Source of the DNA: Megaustenia siamemsis
Lineage: Eukaryota; Mollusca; Gastropoda; Stylommatophora; Ariophantidae
Assembly: GCA_032433765.1 (NCBI GenBank)
Contig: JAVIAB010000047.1
Location: 19,129,011 to 19,193,010 of the forward strand
DNA length: 64,000 bases
Direction of reading: 5' to 3'
Made by a program: the position numbers and the translations under genes. The notes beneath the pieces were generated by a model. The model saw only the letters and a list, made by a program, of their open reading frames with translations, was not told where the DNA came from and ran no database searches. Positions 45,901-60,800 of the stretch are shown piece after piece. Every line of letters starts with the position of its first letter. The stretch's first letter is position 1.

Positions 45901-48642
45901 TGGGTTCGCTGCCCCCCCCACTTCCTCCCCTCCCCAAGGCATGAACATATCGCTCTCATACAAATAGGACACCTACCACACATTATTTACCCCATGCGCT
46001 ACAGAATCTATATATGTATGTATATTTGTCTGTAAAATGTATTGACACATTTGGACACCTTTAGGGTTTTTTTGTTTGCTTTGTGGTGATATATACGGAT
46101 TTATGCTAGTACGCATGTATGGTTAAGTACACATGCTTTTTTACACATCTGTTCGTTATGCACATACAGCTATATATTCACAATTTATATTTATCTTGTA
46201 CCCACCTCCCCATATTTTTATAACCCTTCCGTCTTGTCACCTGACTGCCTGGTCAGTGAGATATATAGTTGGCCCACTTATTTTAGTTTATTCAGAAGCT
46301 GACCATGCTCTGACCACAAGGAAGTGACCTTTTTTAATTTCCTTTCTTGAGTATCTAGCATATTATCGCCATGTAGTTAGATTTGTGTACATATCCTTAT
46401 ATATATTATTGTGTTGTTATTTGTTATTCCAGTTGAAGGCCTGCTTGGCCGAAACGACGACTTTTGTTAATTACCACGTAAAGCTATTACCATACCACTT
46501 TTCTCTTTATTTGTTTAAAAATTGGCAGCTATAGACTATATTCATCGACTGAGAATTCAATGGTTTGGACATATAAGAGAATGAAGTCCAACAAACCTGC
46601 AGCTCGAGGGTGTTATTTGAAACACCCGGCCACAAAGCAAAAAGGGAAACCTAGAAAGAGATGGCTAGTTGGAATCAAACATACAAGAAGTTAATTGGAC
46701 ATAACAGCAACATATTCCTCCACTCTTCGACCACACGGCACAAACAGGGCACAATAAAGTAAGAAAAGTTATGAAATTTAATAAAAAAAAGATAATTTAC
46801 ATTCGTTACTCAGCGACGGTGGGTGTAAACAAGATAATAAGAACAGATATTAATAATTTAACCTGCTTCATCTGTTCCGCGAAATCTGGGGTTTCCCCTT
46901 CGGGACTACCCAGCTTTGACCTTATAGCGTAGGCGTGCTTGAAGGCTTCAAGGTGTCGGTGGTAGGTTAACACGGTCTTCTCATTGCTGGATATATCGTC
47001 CTGGCTCATATTGTAACCTTTTAGAGAAAACAATTTGTTGTTTTGGCAGTGTTCTCATTTCACAATGCTCCTAGTTCAATGAACATTAATTGAAATTAGT
47101 ACATTCTCATTCGTTAGTTACATAGTTTATTTAATAAAGCTTCCACTTAATGCATTGTTTCAAATTTATTTAAATGAATCAACACTACTCTACTAAAAAG
47201 AGTTCTTAAATCTTATGATGTAGAGCCAGTCTTAACATATGGATGTGAATCATGGACAATAGGACAACAGACAAGAAAATCACTGGAGTTTGTAGAAATG
47301 TGGTTTTACAGAAGAATGTTGAGAATACCATGGACAGCTAAGAAGAGTAGTGAAGACGTTCTGAAAGAGGCCAAAGCAAAAAGAGAGCTAATTTCCAATA
47401 TTAGGAAGAAACAATCATCATTTTTTGGCCATGTAATGAGAAGAGAAAAGTTGGAATATATTGTAACAACTGGAAAAATTGAGTAACGAAGAGATAGAGG
47501 GAAGCAAAGAGAAAAGATACCAGACAGCTTAAGAGAATGGCTTGGCAGAAGGTCAACAACAGAAATAATAAATAACTGTCGTGATCGAAAGTTGTGGAGA
47601 GACATGATCACCTACGCCAGCAGGCCCGGTACTTGATGATGATGACACTACTCTACTCTACTCTACTCTACTCTACTCTACTCTACTCTACTCTACTCTA
47701 CTCTACTCTACTCTACTCTACTCTACTCTACTCTACTCTGCTCTGCTCTACTCTACTCAAGTCAAGTCAAGTTCTATAAAAGACCTTTATCAAAAGCTTT
47801 CTAGTGCTTTTTACTCGTTTACTATCTCTTCTATTCGTTTCGATATGTAAATTTGTCTTTGTAAAATGTTGTTTTTTTTTTAAATAGTGTTCCGTCACGC
47901 AAGTGGCGTTTATGGAATATGGCGTTAGTGACCATACTATTTTACAGATGATTTTGGGGTAAAATAGTCAATATTACGTCCGTGCCGCTTTACTTTCCCA
48001 GAAAAAAATTAATCCGGTACCCATTTAAGGTTGGGTGAACCTGAAAGCCATCGAACAGGATCGAACCCGACCTCTTACCGTTAGAATTTCAGTTCACTAT
48101 CCACTGAGTTATCGTGGATCCAACATTTGTCTTAATGATGTCGGTCTAAGGGATCCGTCTCGATATGTTACTAGGACTTATTTCCTCTTTCACTGTGGGT
48201 TCAGTGTGAGAGCTTGTCTACTAATGCTCGTAGCTGATTTGGAAGTTAATGACCTTTAAAATAATTTAATCACTAATTTAACATAAATGATCCGTGACGG
48301 ATTTAACAAATGTTGCCATACTGGCAGTTCTGGCACAATCTATCACTTATTCAAATATTGTTCATCCGTGTCAGGAAAGTCAACATTTAAGAATTTTCGT
48401 GAGCAACTGACATATACTGATACATAACATGGTACATTATAATAGCACAGACACCATGTCTATTATTACAAAATAGATTAATTCATATGTATCATCATCT
48501 AGCGAGTCCCAGTTCGAACATGATTCAGATGACACCTATCTTGATGTTTTGTCTGCCTTGCACCAGCTTGCATGTCTCTCTCTCATTTTTTCTTTCTCTA
48601 TATTTCTTTATCTCTCTCTTTCTTTCTTTGTCTTTCTTCTTG

Positions 48643-48676
<34 letters not shown>

Positions 48677-51600
48677 GCATATCTTGTATCATATTTCCAA
48701 AATGATTATATCTAGATCATCAAGTCGTTCTAGCCTATTGTACATTAATAATAAATATATTTACAACTGAACAGAAAAGCACAACAGAAACGAAACATTT
48801 TCCAAAATGACAAACTATTGAAATATTGAACGTCAAAAAAGTAGTAATACCTAAAGTACACACAAGTGTTAAGAGCACATTCGGGACATACTTAACTCTT
48901 TAACTTTGAGCACATTCGGGACATACTTAACTCTTTAACTTTGAGCACATTCGGGACATACTTAACTCTTTAACTTTGAGCACATTCGGGACATACTTAA
49001 CTCTTTAACTTTGAGCACATTCGGGACATACTTAACTCTTTAACTTTGAGCACATTCGGGACATACTTAACTCTTTAACTTTGAGCACATTCGGGACATA
49101 CTTAACTCTTTAACATTGAACACATTCGGGACATACTTAACTCTTTAACTTTGAGCACATTCGGGACATACTTAACTCTTTAACTTTGAGCACATTCGGG
49201 ACATACTTAATTCTTTAACTTTGAGCACATTCGGAACATACTTAACCCTTTAATTTTGAGAACACTTGGGACATACTTAACTCTTTTAACTTTGAACACA
49301 TTCGGAACATACTTAACTCTTTAACTTTGAGATAATTTTGTTGGTTTTCTGAATTATCTGGCTTGAAATTGTAAGCTACATAAGATGTTATCAATTTGAA
49401 AATGATTTAAATTTTGCTCCTAATGAAAAAATTCCCTCCACTCCTTGCGCATGAGGAATTTATTATGTTGGTGACCATACTTTTCAATGACCGTAGCACA
49501 GTTTTGGATGATATTTGTTTCTAAAAGACACTAGCTATTAACGGGGTCTCGGTAGCCTATTTGGGAAAACCACGCATTTGGGAAAATCACGCATTTGGGA
49601 AAACCACCCATTTGGGAAAACCACCCATTTGGGAAAACGACCCGACTGGGCTACCGACGCTCGGACAACCCGTGTTCGATTTCCGCTGGAAGCAGTGTAA
49701 GTTGTACTCGTGGTTAGTAAAAAATACCCCTGCGGTCGACCTAGCCACTGGCAGAAATGGGTATCAGGGTATATCGGGGGAATGCCGCCTTGTATCTCGA
49801 GTTTCGATGCTTAAAGCGACACTATCCAGGTCTCCATACACTTTTAGATTGGCGGCTGAGCACATTTGGGTGCAAACTCGATTGCTAAGATGCCGAGTCA
49901 AGTCTCGTACTTTATCCTTACCTTTACTTACTATTATCAAATTAAGGACATGATATTGTATGTACAGAATGAATGTACTTTAATGACACATCCGAAAATT
50001 TGAAAATAATAATTTCAATAAAAGTCGGATTCATTGGTACGAAGTTAAGGAGTTTAATAATAATGTTACCTGACCTGACAGAATATTGAGAATATAAAGC
50101 ATCACAGGGCCACCTGATGGTAGTGTTGGACAATAAACAGTTAGGTTGCCATGGAGACGCAGTTGAAGAGGTTCAGTGATATGGGCGTGGTATTCTGTGA
50201 AGTCTTCTTTAGTAATAATTCCTCCTGGAAAAAAGAGCGCATTAAAGTAATGTAAGGCAGAATATTTAATGACATTATATCTTTGCAGATTATAATATTT
50301 GTTGCCATTTTTCATTTTATCTATTGTAGTCTTCATTATATCATGTTCCATGGCCATCATTTCCGCTCCTTTCTAACTACTTTATCCAAGGATGTCAGAT
50401 TACTAAGGATTATATTTTTTAAATACTTGATATGCTCGCAATACCTTCCAAGTAAATTGTGTCCATTATTTCAATATTGTAAAATAATCCTAGGTATGCT
50501 GATGGTACAGTCTTAATCGCTAAGAGTGAAAATGAGTTACAAGAAATGTTGGACATTATAGTGAAAGAAAGCAAAAATAAAGAACTCAGCCTTAATAGCA
50601 GAATGACAGAAGTAATGGTACCTACAAAGAAAAAGACATCACCTCAGTGCAAAATAAAGACAAGTGGAACAATATTAAAACAGGTAAATGAATTTAAATA
50701 TTTGGGAGCTTAGTTAACCTCAGACGGAAGATGTACAATAGAGGTGAGATGCAGAATGGCTCAGGCAAAAGCAGCTTTCCAAAAAGTGAGAAAGATACTT
50801 TGCAATCCATTTTTTGACAATAGAAACAAGAAAAAGAGTTCTTAAATGTTATGTAGATCCAGTCTTAACATATGGATGTCAATCATGGACAATAGGACAG
50901 TAGACAAGAAAATCATTGGAGTTTGTAGAAAGGTGGTTTTACAGAAGAATGTTGAGAATACCATGGACAGCGAAGAAGAGTAATGAAAACGTTCTGAAAG
51001 TGGCCAAAGCAAAAAGAGAGCTAACTTCTAATATTAGGAAGAAACAATCATCATTTTTTGGTTATGTAATGAGAAGAGAACAGCTGGAATATATTGTAAC
51101 AACTGGGAAAATTGAGTAACGAATAGATTGAGGGAAGCAAAGAGAAAAGATAGCAGACAGCTTAAGAGAATGGCTTGACAGAAAGTCAACAACAGAAATG
51201 ATAAATAACTGTCGTGATCAAAAGTTGTGAAGATACATGATCACCTACGCCAGCATGCTCGTTACTTGATGATTTCAATATTTTCCACAAATATGCCGTA
51301 TATATATACCGTGAGCTGTGTGTTTCATCCGTTTTGATCGTGTTTCGATATTCTGATTGCCTACGATATATCGTATGACGGGGAACTGATTCCTGTGTTC
51401 ACTTTCTGTGCGGTTTCGCCTTATGTCTTTTGGTGTGTGCTGAGACTGCTATGATGAGGACTGCAGCTACCTTTCTTTGCTTGGGAGATGACATATTAAT
51501 TTAAATGATTCCACAGGCACAGGCGGTTGAACAATTATGGATTTTAATTCGTTTGCAGTGACACCGAGGCCTTCCATAACCATAACTATTATAGGCCTAC

Positions 51601-54600
51601 TAGTTAATTATATACACATTATTAATAATCTTTTAATTATTTAAATTAAGTCAAATAGATTTAATTAATTTTGAACGGCCAGAATCATCTAACCAAGAAG
51701 AGTTTTCTTTCATTCATTTTCCGTAACTTTCATAATCATTAGGCCAAACTTAAAGGTTGCGAGTATTATCCCAATTTCCTCTATTTTCAACTATACAACT
51801 TTGTAAAAAAATCTTCGATTTGACCAATGTACTGCGCGCATAAAACTATTCTATTCGTAATACAAACCTGCGCTTTCTAACTCCACAATCATGTCATCAG
51901 CCAGAGACCCGTTGTAAAACACATGAGCTCCCTCATCAGCAATCTTCCTCAAGGTTTTGGCCAATGCTAGATTCCGCACAACCTCGCCTTCCTTGAACCA
52001 AGAATTTGTTACTGGGTTTGTGAGAAGCTTTCTGAAATATAAATGACAAATACAATTAATGTGAATGTTGTTATACGTTCTCTGACAACGAAAGTATCAA
52101 TTTTAGACATTTCAAAGTTTTTATCGTGCTGTGATGTTTACGTTGGGATGGGGTTTCTCAGAAGAGTGTTGAAAGTTCCCTGGACAGCTAAGAAGACCAA
52201 CGAGGAAATTCTCAAAGAGGCCAACACAAAGAAGGAGCTCCTAAGAAATATGAGATAAAAACAATCAAAATTTTCGAGCACATCATGCGAAGATGAAAAT
52301 TGGAATACTTGATTGCAACTGGCAAAACACAGGGAAAGAGAGATCACGGACGACAAAGACAGAAAACACTAGATAGCTTGGTATCATGGCATGGAAAACA
52401 GTCAACAATAGAATTAATAGATGCACGTTTGATATAATTTTGAGGATGAATATGATCGCCCACGTCAACCGGTATGGCACATAATGATTATGTTTACATT
52501 GTTCGTCTACCATTGGTGCTGTAGACAAATTCGCCACCAGTGAACCGCGGGTTGAATCGAGCGTTAGACGGAAGTGACGGTTCGATTTCTTCTGTAGGGA
52601 CAATGTTTCTGGTGCTATGCTCAATAACCACGAAGTCTATTCGGATTCGGAGCTGCAGCATGGTGACCCCACATGGCGAAGCTTTCAAGCTTGTTCCTAT
52701 TGTTAGCCTACTACTACATTGTTTCGTCCTACGGAATGTAGCTCCACATGGATGCGACGTGTACTGGGTATATCTTTTTAATGTGTGGAGATTAATATTG
52801 ATTGTTTATAACGAGGTTCTTACACTGTTGTTAACCACAATAAACATTACAACAGTAAATGTTTATATTTTGTTATATTTATCATATACATCATATTGCA
52901 ACAACTGGGAAAATCGAGGGACGAAGAGATAGAGGGAAGCAAAGAGAAAAGGTACCAGACAGCTTAAGAGAATTTCTTGGCAGAAGGTCAACAACAGTAA
53001 TGATAAATAACTGTCGTGATCGAAAGTTGTAGAGAGACATGATCACCTACGCCAGCAGTCACGGTACTTGATGATGATGATGATGATATTTATCATACTG
53101 GAAAGACATACTTATATCATTAATTCTGCTCAAATTCTCTGGTCGTCTCGTTAGTGTTGCCTTGTAACGGTAAAGGTAAAGATAAGGGCAAAGGTAAAGG
53201 TAAACGTAAAGGTAAAGATAAAGATAAAGGTAAAGGTAAAGGTAAAGGCAAAGGTAAAGGTAAAGGCAAAGATAAAAGTAAAGGTAAAGGTAAAGGTAAA
53301 GATAAAGATACAGGTAAAGGTAAAGATAAAAGTAAAGGTAAAGGCTAAGGTTAAGGTAAAGGTAAAGATAAAGATAAAAGTAAAGGTAAAGGCAAAGGTA
53401 AAGGTAATGAAAGGGACTTGAACAGGCATCTTAACATGGGAGTTTTCACCGATGTTTGCTCGGCCGCCCATCCAGAAGTGTTCAGAGACTTCTGAATAGT
53501 GTCGCTTCATGCATCGAAATGCACGATGCGAGGCGGCATTCCTCACCTTCCCAGAGTAATACCTTGGTACCCATTTCTGCCAGTGGCTGGGTCGACCACG
53601 CAGGTATATTTTTTTCCCAATCACAAGTACAAATCACATTACTTTCAGCGGGAATCGAACACAGGTAGTCCGAACTCCGGTGGCCCAGTCAGGTGGTTTT
53701 CCCAACTAGGCTATCGAGGCTCCCGTTGTGTTGTTTTTTGTGATTGGTTAACACGAATCTGTAGCCGCGATAGCTCAGTGGTTAGTGAACTGTACTACAA
53801 AGGACAAGAGGTAGGGTTCGATCCTGATAAGCGGCTACCGTTTCATCCAGCCTTTAATGGGTACCGGATTTTTTTCTGGGAAGGTAAAGCGGCACGGGTG
53901 TAATACCGACCACGTCACCCCAAAAATCATGTGCCGAAGGTCTGTAAAATTTATGGTCACTAACACCATATTCCCCATACGCCACTTGGCGTGACGGGGG
54001 TACTTTACATTTTTTTAAAAACTAACATGCATCTGTTTCTATAATGTCATTGTAATATTGTAATTCTAGAACTTGTGATTGTCCAGCTCATACTGGATAC
54101 ACAACGTTCTAAACGTGCATGAATCTGAAGTTGTGTATGTGTGATTCAAATGTGTAAAACACCACATTGTAAAAAAGAACTTTCTAACTCACATAAATGC
54201 TGCGCTTGTGTTATTTTTTGTGTATTTAATTATGAGAAGAAATGTGTCAAAGATTACCTAATATTTTTCTTACTAATAATTACTATATTACCTTTAATAT
54301 TTTCTTATGTGAAGTATTAATTTTAACGTTGTCAATGTTATATAAGGAAAAATACAAAAAATAGAAAAAAATGGTATGTTAGAAGCTTTACGTGATTAGT
54401 GGACGACACAGATTAAACGACGTTTCGGCCCAATAGGCCTTCAGCAGGCCTTTTCTGAAGGCCTATTGGGCTGAAACGTCGTTTAATCTGTGTCGTCCAC
54501 TAATCACGTAAAGCTTCTAACATACCATTTTTTCTATTTTTAAATTTTTCCTCACATTCAGCTTTACTGCAGCTTCGCATTTTTATGCATTTATTTGCAT

Positions 54601-54824
54601 TTCTTTGGTATGCTGACATGCAGGCAGACAGGTTGCTATACGGAAAGACAGGCTGACATGCAGGCAGACAAGTTGCTACACAGAAAGACAAGCTGGCATG
54701 TTGACATGCAGGCAAACAAGTTGCTATACGGAAAGACAGGCTGACATGCAGGCGGACAGACAGAAAGACTGCAGACAGACTAACTGGCAGACAGATAGCA
54801 GACTGACTGACTGACTGAGTAACT

Positions 54825-54860
<36 letters not shown>

Positions 54861-57800
54861 TATAGATAGCTGACCTCAGATTTGGAAATCTGTCCAGAGT
54901 TCCGGAAGCAACATTAGCTTGGATAGCAGTTGCAGTGCTGGCTTCTAGCGGGAACCCCTCCTCCGCTAATCTAATGGACGGCTGGAAAAGTTCTTTCCAG
55001 GGTAGCCGTCCAAATTTCCGATGGGCTTCCCAGAAAGCCATTACTTCCCCTGGAACAGCCACAGAAAGGCCACCTAATGGAAGAGACATATTACCAGAAG
55101 ATAAACCTGGATTTTGACAAATATAAATATAATCATTATGCTAATCTTCATCAGTAGGCACCAATGACTTGTCTCCCATGAATCTAGTCGTCAGTAAATG
55201 GTCTCAATAAGTAACAAATTATTCATCAGTGAGTTGTCTTTCCTGTGATCACATTAGAGTTCTTAAATGTGTTTGTAAATTCTTCTTCATGGGGTTAGGT
55301 GTAAATTTTTAGATTTATCTGTGGTTTGTTATTTTTGGGGTTAGATTTCGATTTTTTAAAAAATGTCTGTGAAATCTCAAGGTCAGATTCCAGATCTTGG
55401 TTTTGTCGGAGTAAGGTACGATACTTGAATCGGCGTCTTAACACGCGAGTTTTCAACCATATGTGCTCGGCCATCTATTCAGAAGTGTTCGGAGACTTCT
55501 GGATTGTGTCGCTTCAAGCATCGAAACTCACGATGCGAGGTGGCATCCCTCACCTTCCCAGACTACTACCCTTGTACACATTTCTACAAGCGACTGGGTC
55601 GACCATATATTGTTTCTGCCCACGCAAAGAAAACATTTGTACATTGTTTCTGCCCACACAAAGAGAACATTTGTACATTGTTTCTGCCCACACAAAGAGA
55701 ACATTTGTACATTGTTTCTGCCCACACAAAGAGAACATTTGTACATTGTTTCTGCCCACACAAAGATAACATTTATACATTGTTTCTGCCCACACAAAGA
55801 GAACATTTATACATTGTTTCTGCCCACACAAAGAGAACATTTGTACATTGTTTCTGCCCACACAAAGATAACATTTATACATTGTTTCTGCCCACACAAA
55901 GATAACATTTATACATTCTTTCCGCTCACACAAAGATAACATTTATACATTGTTTCTGCTCACACAAAAATAACATTTATACATTGTTTCTGCCCACACA
56001 AAGATAACATTTATACAATGTTTCTGCTCACACAAAGAACGTGGTGAAAACAAACTGACAGAACGTCTAATAGTGTTGTTAGTGGTTAGTCGAAGGCCCC
56101 AGTATCACTACAAACGAATTAAAATCCATAATTGCTCAACCGCCCGTGCCAGTGGAATCATTCCAATTAAAGCTCATCACATTGACAGATCCAAACAAAG
56201 AAAGGCAACTGCAGACCCCATCATAGCAGCTACAGCACAAGCCAAAAGACATAAGGCCAAGCGACACCGAAAGTGAACGCAGCTGAATAGTCTTTCGTCA
56301 TACGATATCATCATTCATCTTACGCAATCGGGATATCAAAACACGTTTCGGATGAAAAACACAGCTCACTGTGTGCACATAGCACTAAACTCAGTAGCTC
56401 CAGTAGCAAGCCGGACTTGGAGTATGAGGAAACTGCAACAAAGAACACATTTCAGACAAGAACCTCAATGGTTCCTGCCGCCTATCCGTCATATTGACCG
56501 GAAGTCTTACTGCGTCCAGCATTCACGAGAATCAAAAAGACATAATAATAGTGTTATTGTTCACTACTGACCTTCAACGATGGCCTTGGTGTTGTTAACA
56601 AACATTGTTGAATTGCTGGCAATAGGAGCTCTGCTGCGAGCTAATATCGTGTAAGCTTTGCCTGTTTCTCTGTGAGAAAATCATAATAATAGAAATAAAT
56701 GTTAACAGCAGCTTTTTATTTCTATCGAAGATTAACGTCTTTGAAATTTACTTTATAAGATTTCTTCTTTTTTTTTATTTGTTGTTGCTGATGTTATTTT
56801 AATCTTCATCTTCTCTTTTTTTTTCCACTTTTAATTTTCATTCTCTTTTTATTCTTCTTATTATTTTGACGACAACAAGAGAAAATACTGGATAGCTTGT
56901 TGTCATGGCATGGAAAACAGTCAATAACAGAACTGATACGATGCACTGTGGATAGAAGATTGTGGAAGGACAGATTCGCCTACTCCAACCGGTATGACAC
57001 ACGATGATGATCGTATTCTTCTTTCTTTTCTATTTTTTATGTTTCTGTCTTTCTTCATTGTTTTCACTTTTCTTTCTTTTCTGCTTTCATCTTTACATTT
57101 TTTACTTCTATCAATACATCTAGAGACAGTTCAGAACTATCAACTACCTGGGACATACTATAACCAGTGATGGAAAATGTACAACTGAAATAAATAAAAG
57201 AATAGGTGTGGCAAAAAGTAATTTCAATGCCATGAAAAATATACTAACATCAAAACAAATAACACCAGGGCTAAAGCTAAGAATAGCAAAATGTTACATC
57301 TTCTCAATATTTCTATATGGTACAAAAACATGGACATTAGACAACAAAACATAACAGAAAATTGAAGCCATTGAAATGTGGATTTATAGAAGAATAGGTA
57401 GAATTGGATGGAAAGAAAAGAAAACAAGCGAGGACGTTTTAAAACAACTAAAAATGAAAAAAGAACTACTAAACACAATTAGAGCAAGACAAATGAAATT
57501 GTTGGGTCATGTTACAAGACACAACAGCCTACTAAAAGTAATATTGGAAGGGAAAGTACAAGGTAAAAGAGGCAGAGGCAGACCAAGACTAACATGGACG
57601 AGTAACATCAAAAGATGGACAAATCAGCCTATGACAATCTGCACCATCAAAGCAAGAGACAAAGTGCAATGGCGCTCCATGGTAGCCAACCTTCGATGCG
57701 GAGACAGCACTCAATGATGATGATGATCAATACTTTTTCTTTCTCTCTTCTTCTTACTTTTCGACTGCTTTTGTCATCACTGGCATTGGAACATTTTTTG

Positions 57801-60800
57801 TGTGGACCGGGTTTTCCTTCTACATCTGATTGTTCTTCACCTGAGCAGTTCCCTTTATTGCCATGTGGAAACTGAGTGGAAGTTTTGCGGATTGTCATGA
57901 ACTGTTGTGAATCGCCATCAGCTCTTTCGAGGTCTCAGCTCCTGTTAAGTTGCAAATAATCTCATTCCTCAGAGTCAGATGGATCGTTAGTTACTACACA
58001 TGAGATAGTGAAGTTTCAGGCTATACATATAATGGATTACTTAATTTCCTAGGGGAACCGCAATAGCTCAGTGGTTAGTTAACTGGACTACAAATGTCAA
58101 AAGGTTGGGTTCGATCCTGATCGACGGCTTCCAGGTTCACCAAGCCTTAAATGGGTACATGATTTTTTTGTGGGAAAGTAAAAGCGGCACGGGAGTAATA
58201 CTGCCCCCATAACCCAGAAATCATGTGCCAACTATAAAAATCATGGTCAATAACACCATATTCCCGGGTCTCTTTACTTCTTACATAATTTCGTTAGCTT
58301 CGCTGGAAAGATGAAATCCTATATACCCCAGACTTCCTGCCTGCTACACCAACAGGCTCAACCAGTTCGAGGATTATGGGGACAAATAATAATAAATGAA
58401 TATCATTATAGAGGGAAACTTCCGAGGCGATAATCAATTCAGAGGAAGAGGTACGCTTACAGCACTCGGAAAAAAATGACAAATAATCAACAACAGAAAA
58501 AAGAAACGAAGAACAATATATGGTCTTAAGCAGGATCGAACCTGTACTCTTTGGCACAGCGCCTTGCCACGAAAAGACAAACGGGAACACTGCCAACTTT
58601 GTGTTTTTTTTCAGTTGATTATTTGTCATTTTTCCCGATTACTGAATTGATTCGATGATTATGGGGATGCTCAACTGTTATTAGGGAGTAAAACTGGGAG
58701 GTGAAATAAAGTAATGGGCAGCTATGGGTTACTGATTTTGCCATAATGACTAATAAGCACCAAGCTCATGCTGACCTACCAACCTAGATATAATTAATTC
58801 TTAGTGTGGTCAACAAAAAAGTTGGCACAATGCCAACAGGACAGGCAAATTAAAACTACTGAGGTCATGTATTTTACCAACAGCAACATATAAAAAAAAA
58901 GTAAAGTACCCCCGTCACGCCAAGTGGCGTATAGGGAAATATGGTGTTAGTGACCATATATTTTACAGACCTTCAGCACATGAATTTTGGAGTAATGTGG
59001 TCGGTATTGCGCCCGTGCTGCTTTACTTTCCCAGAAAAAAATCCGGTAGTCATTTAAGGTTGGGTGAACCCGGAAGCCGTCGGTTGGGATCGAACCCTAC
59101 CCCTTGTCCTTTGTAGTCCAGTTCACTAACCACTGAGCTATCGCGGCTCCCAACAGCAACATATGGTTATGAATAATGGACAATCTCACAAACAGCAGCG
59201 AAGAAAATTAGTTTATTCGAACCATAATTATAAAGACAAATCTTTGAGATACCTTGAGTAATGAGAAAGAACAATTGAGACGTAATAAAGGACTCAAACA
59301 CTGAAAATAATTGTTCTATAAACGACATCTAACAGAAGATATTACAATACTACAGACACGTCAAAGGACACTGGGGTTAGACAGAACAATAATGTTCCAG
59401 AAAGTTGAGACAAGTAGATTTTTAAAAAAAGGTGGTTTGAAGACATCAAAGAGACCTTAAATATTACAACAGAAAAAAGTGGGTGACATGACTGGAGATT
59501 AAGATTTGTTCAGCCAGGCTATGGTGAATACAATGTTTTGCAAAGGACACGTGACCTGATGATAGTCAACAAGAGCCTAGAGTAACTTAAAAAAAAAAAT
59601 AACGAACTTACCTACAAATGGCTTGCTATATTTTAATTAACAAACAAAAACAAACAAATGTTGGCCTAGTCAAACGTCATATCGACTCTGTCAGAACGGA
59701 ATCGAGGTTCAAATCTATTGAAAGCTGAGAAAAAAGTGGCTAGAAGACGACAGAACCAATATATCTCTATCAACCACACTCAATGAGGCAGTCGGTACTG
59801 CTAAAGCGATCTGGTTGAACTTAAGCGATCGCTTAGATGCGTTCTGACAGAGAACTCAGTTTTTTATATACAGAAAAAAGATGGATAATCTTGTCCATCT
59901 TTTGATGTTACTCGTCCATGTTAGTCTTGGTCTGCCTCTGCGTCTATACCCTGTATTTTCATTTCCAATATTACTTTAAGTACACTGTTGTGTTTTTAGC
60001 ATGTCCCAACAATTTAATTTGTCTTGATCTAATTGTGTTTAGTAGCTCTCTTTTAATTTTCAGTTGTTTTAAAATTTCATCATTTTTTCTCTTTTATTTT
60101 TATAATTCCAGTAAGGCATATATCAAGAAAGGAGAAAGTAGAAATGGCAAGTGTTAGAGTTAGAGTAATATCATGGAGCGATACCCTCGAAGAAGCTGTA
60201 AAAAAAAACATCTCTTAGCAATGGTTGAAGCTGAATGAAGGGCGAGAACCAGAACTTTGCATCTTCCTCAACACCCGAATGGGTGGGTACAAGAAGAAGT
60301 GAAAAAAAAAGAATAGTAAGGAAACCTAATTCACATGAAGACAAGAGAGACTAGTTATTCCTGTAAGGTTATTTTTCGCGTGAGACACCTCTGATAACAA
60401 ACAACCGCTGACCTGCAGGAAAATATACGAAAAAGAAAGGCTAGGAAGTTGTTCGAAGTATGGGATTACGGTAGACAGATACATTGTGCTTCAAGTTACA
60501 AGATATATCAGCATTGCGCTGAAAGCTGGCAGAGCGGATAAACAAGATTCATCATCATCATTGAGTGCCGTCTCCGCAACGAAGGTTGGCTACCATGGAG
60601 CGCCATTTTGCTCTATCTCTTGCTTTGATGGTGCAGATTGTCATCGGTTGATTTGTCCATCTTTTGATGTTACTCGTCCATGTTAATCTTGGTCTGCCTC
60701 TGCCTCTTTTACCTTGTATTTTCCCCTCCAGGATCACTTTCTGTAGGCTGTTGTGTCTTTTAACATGGCCTAAGAATCGCATTTGTCTTGTTCTAATTGT

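Noticed and set aside
53151..53624. 157-codon Phe/Thr-rich minus frame and Lys/Gly plus frame
   Set aside because: Translation of the GGTAAA hexamer tract running into a SINE.
55326..55942. Overlapping frames rich in HCFCPHKENI and its reverse
   Set aside because: 34-bp minisatellite read in several frames on both strands.
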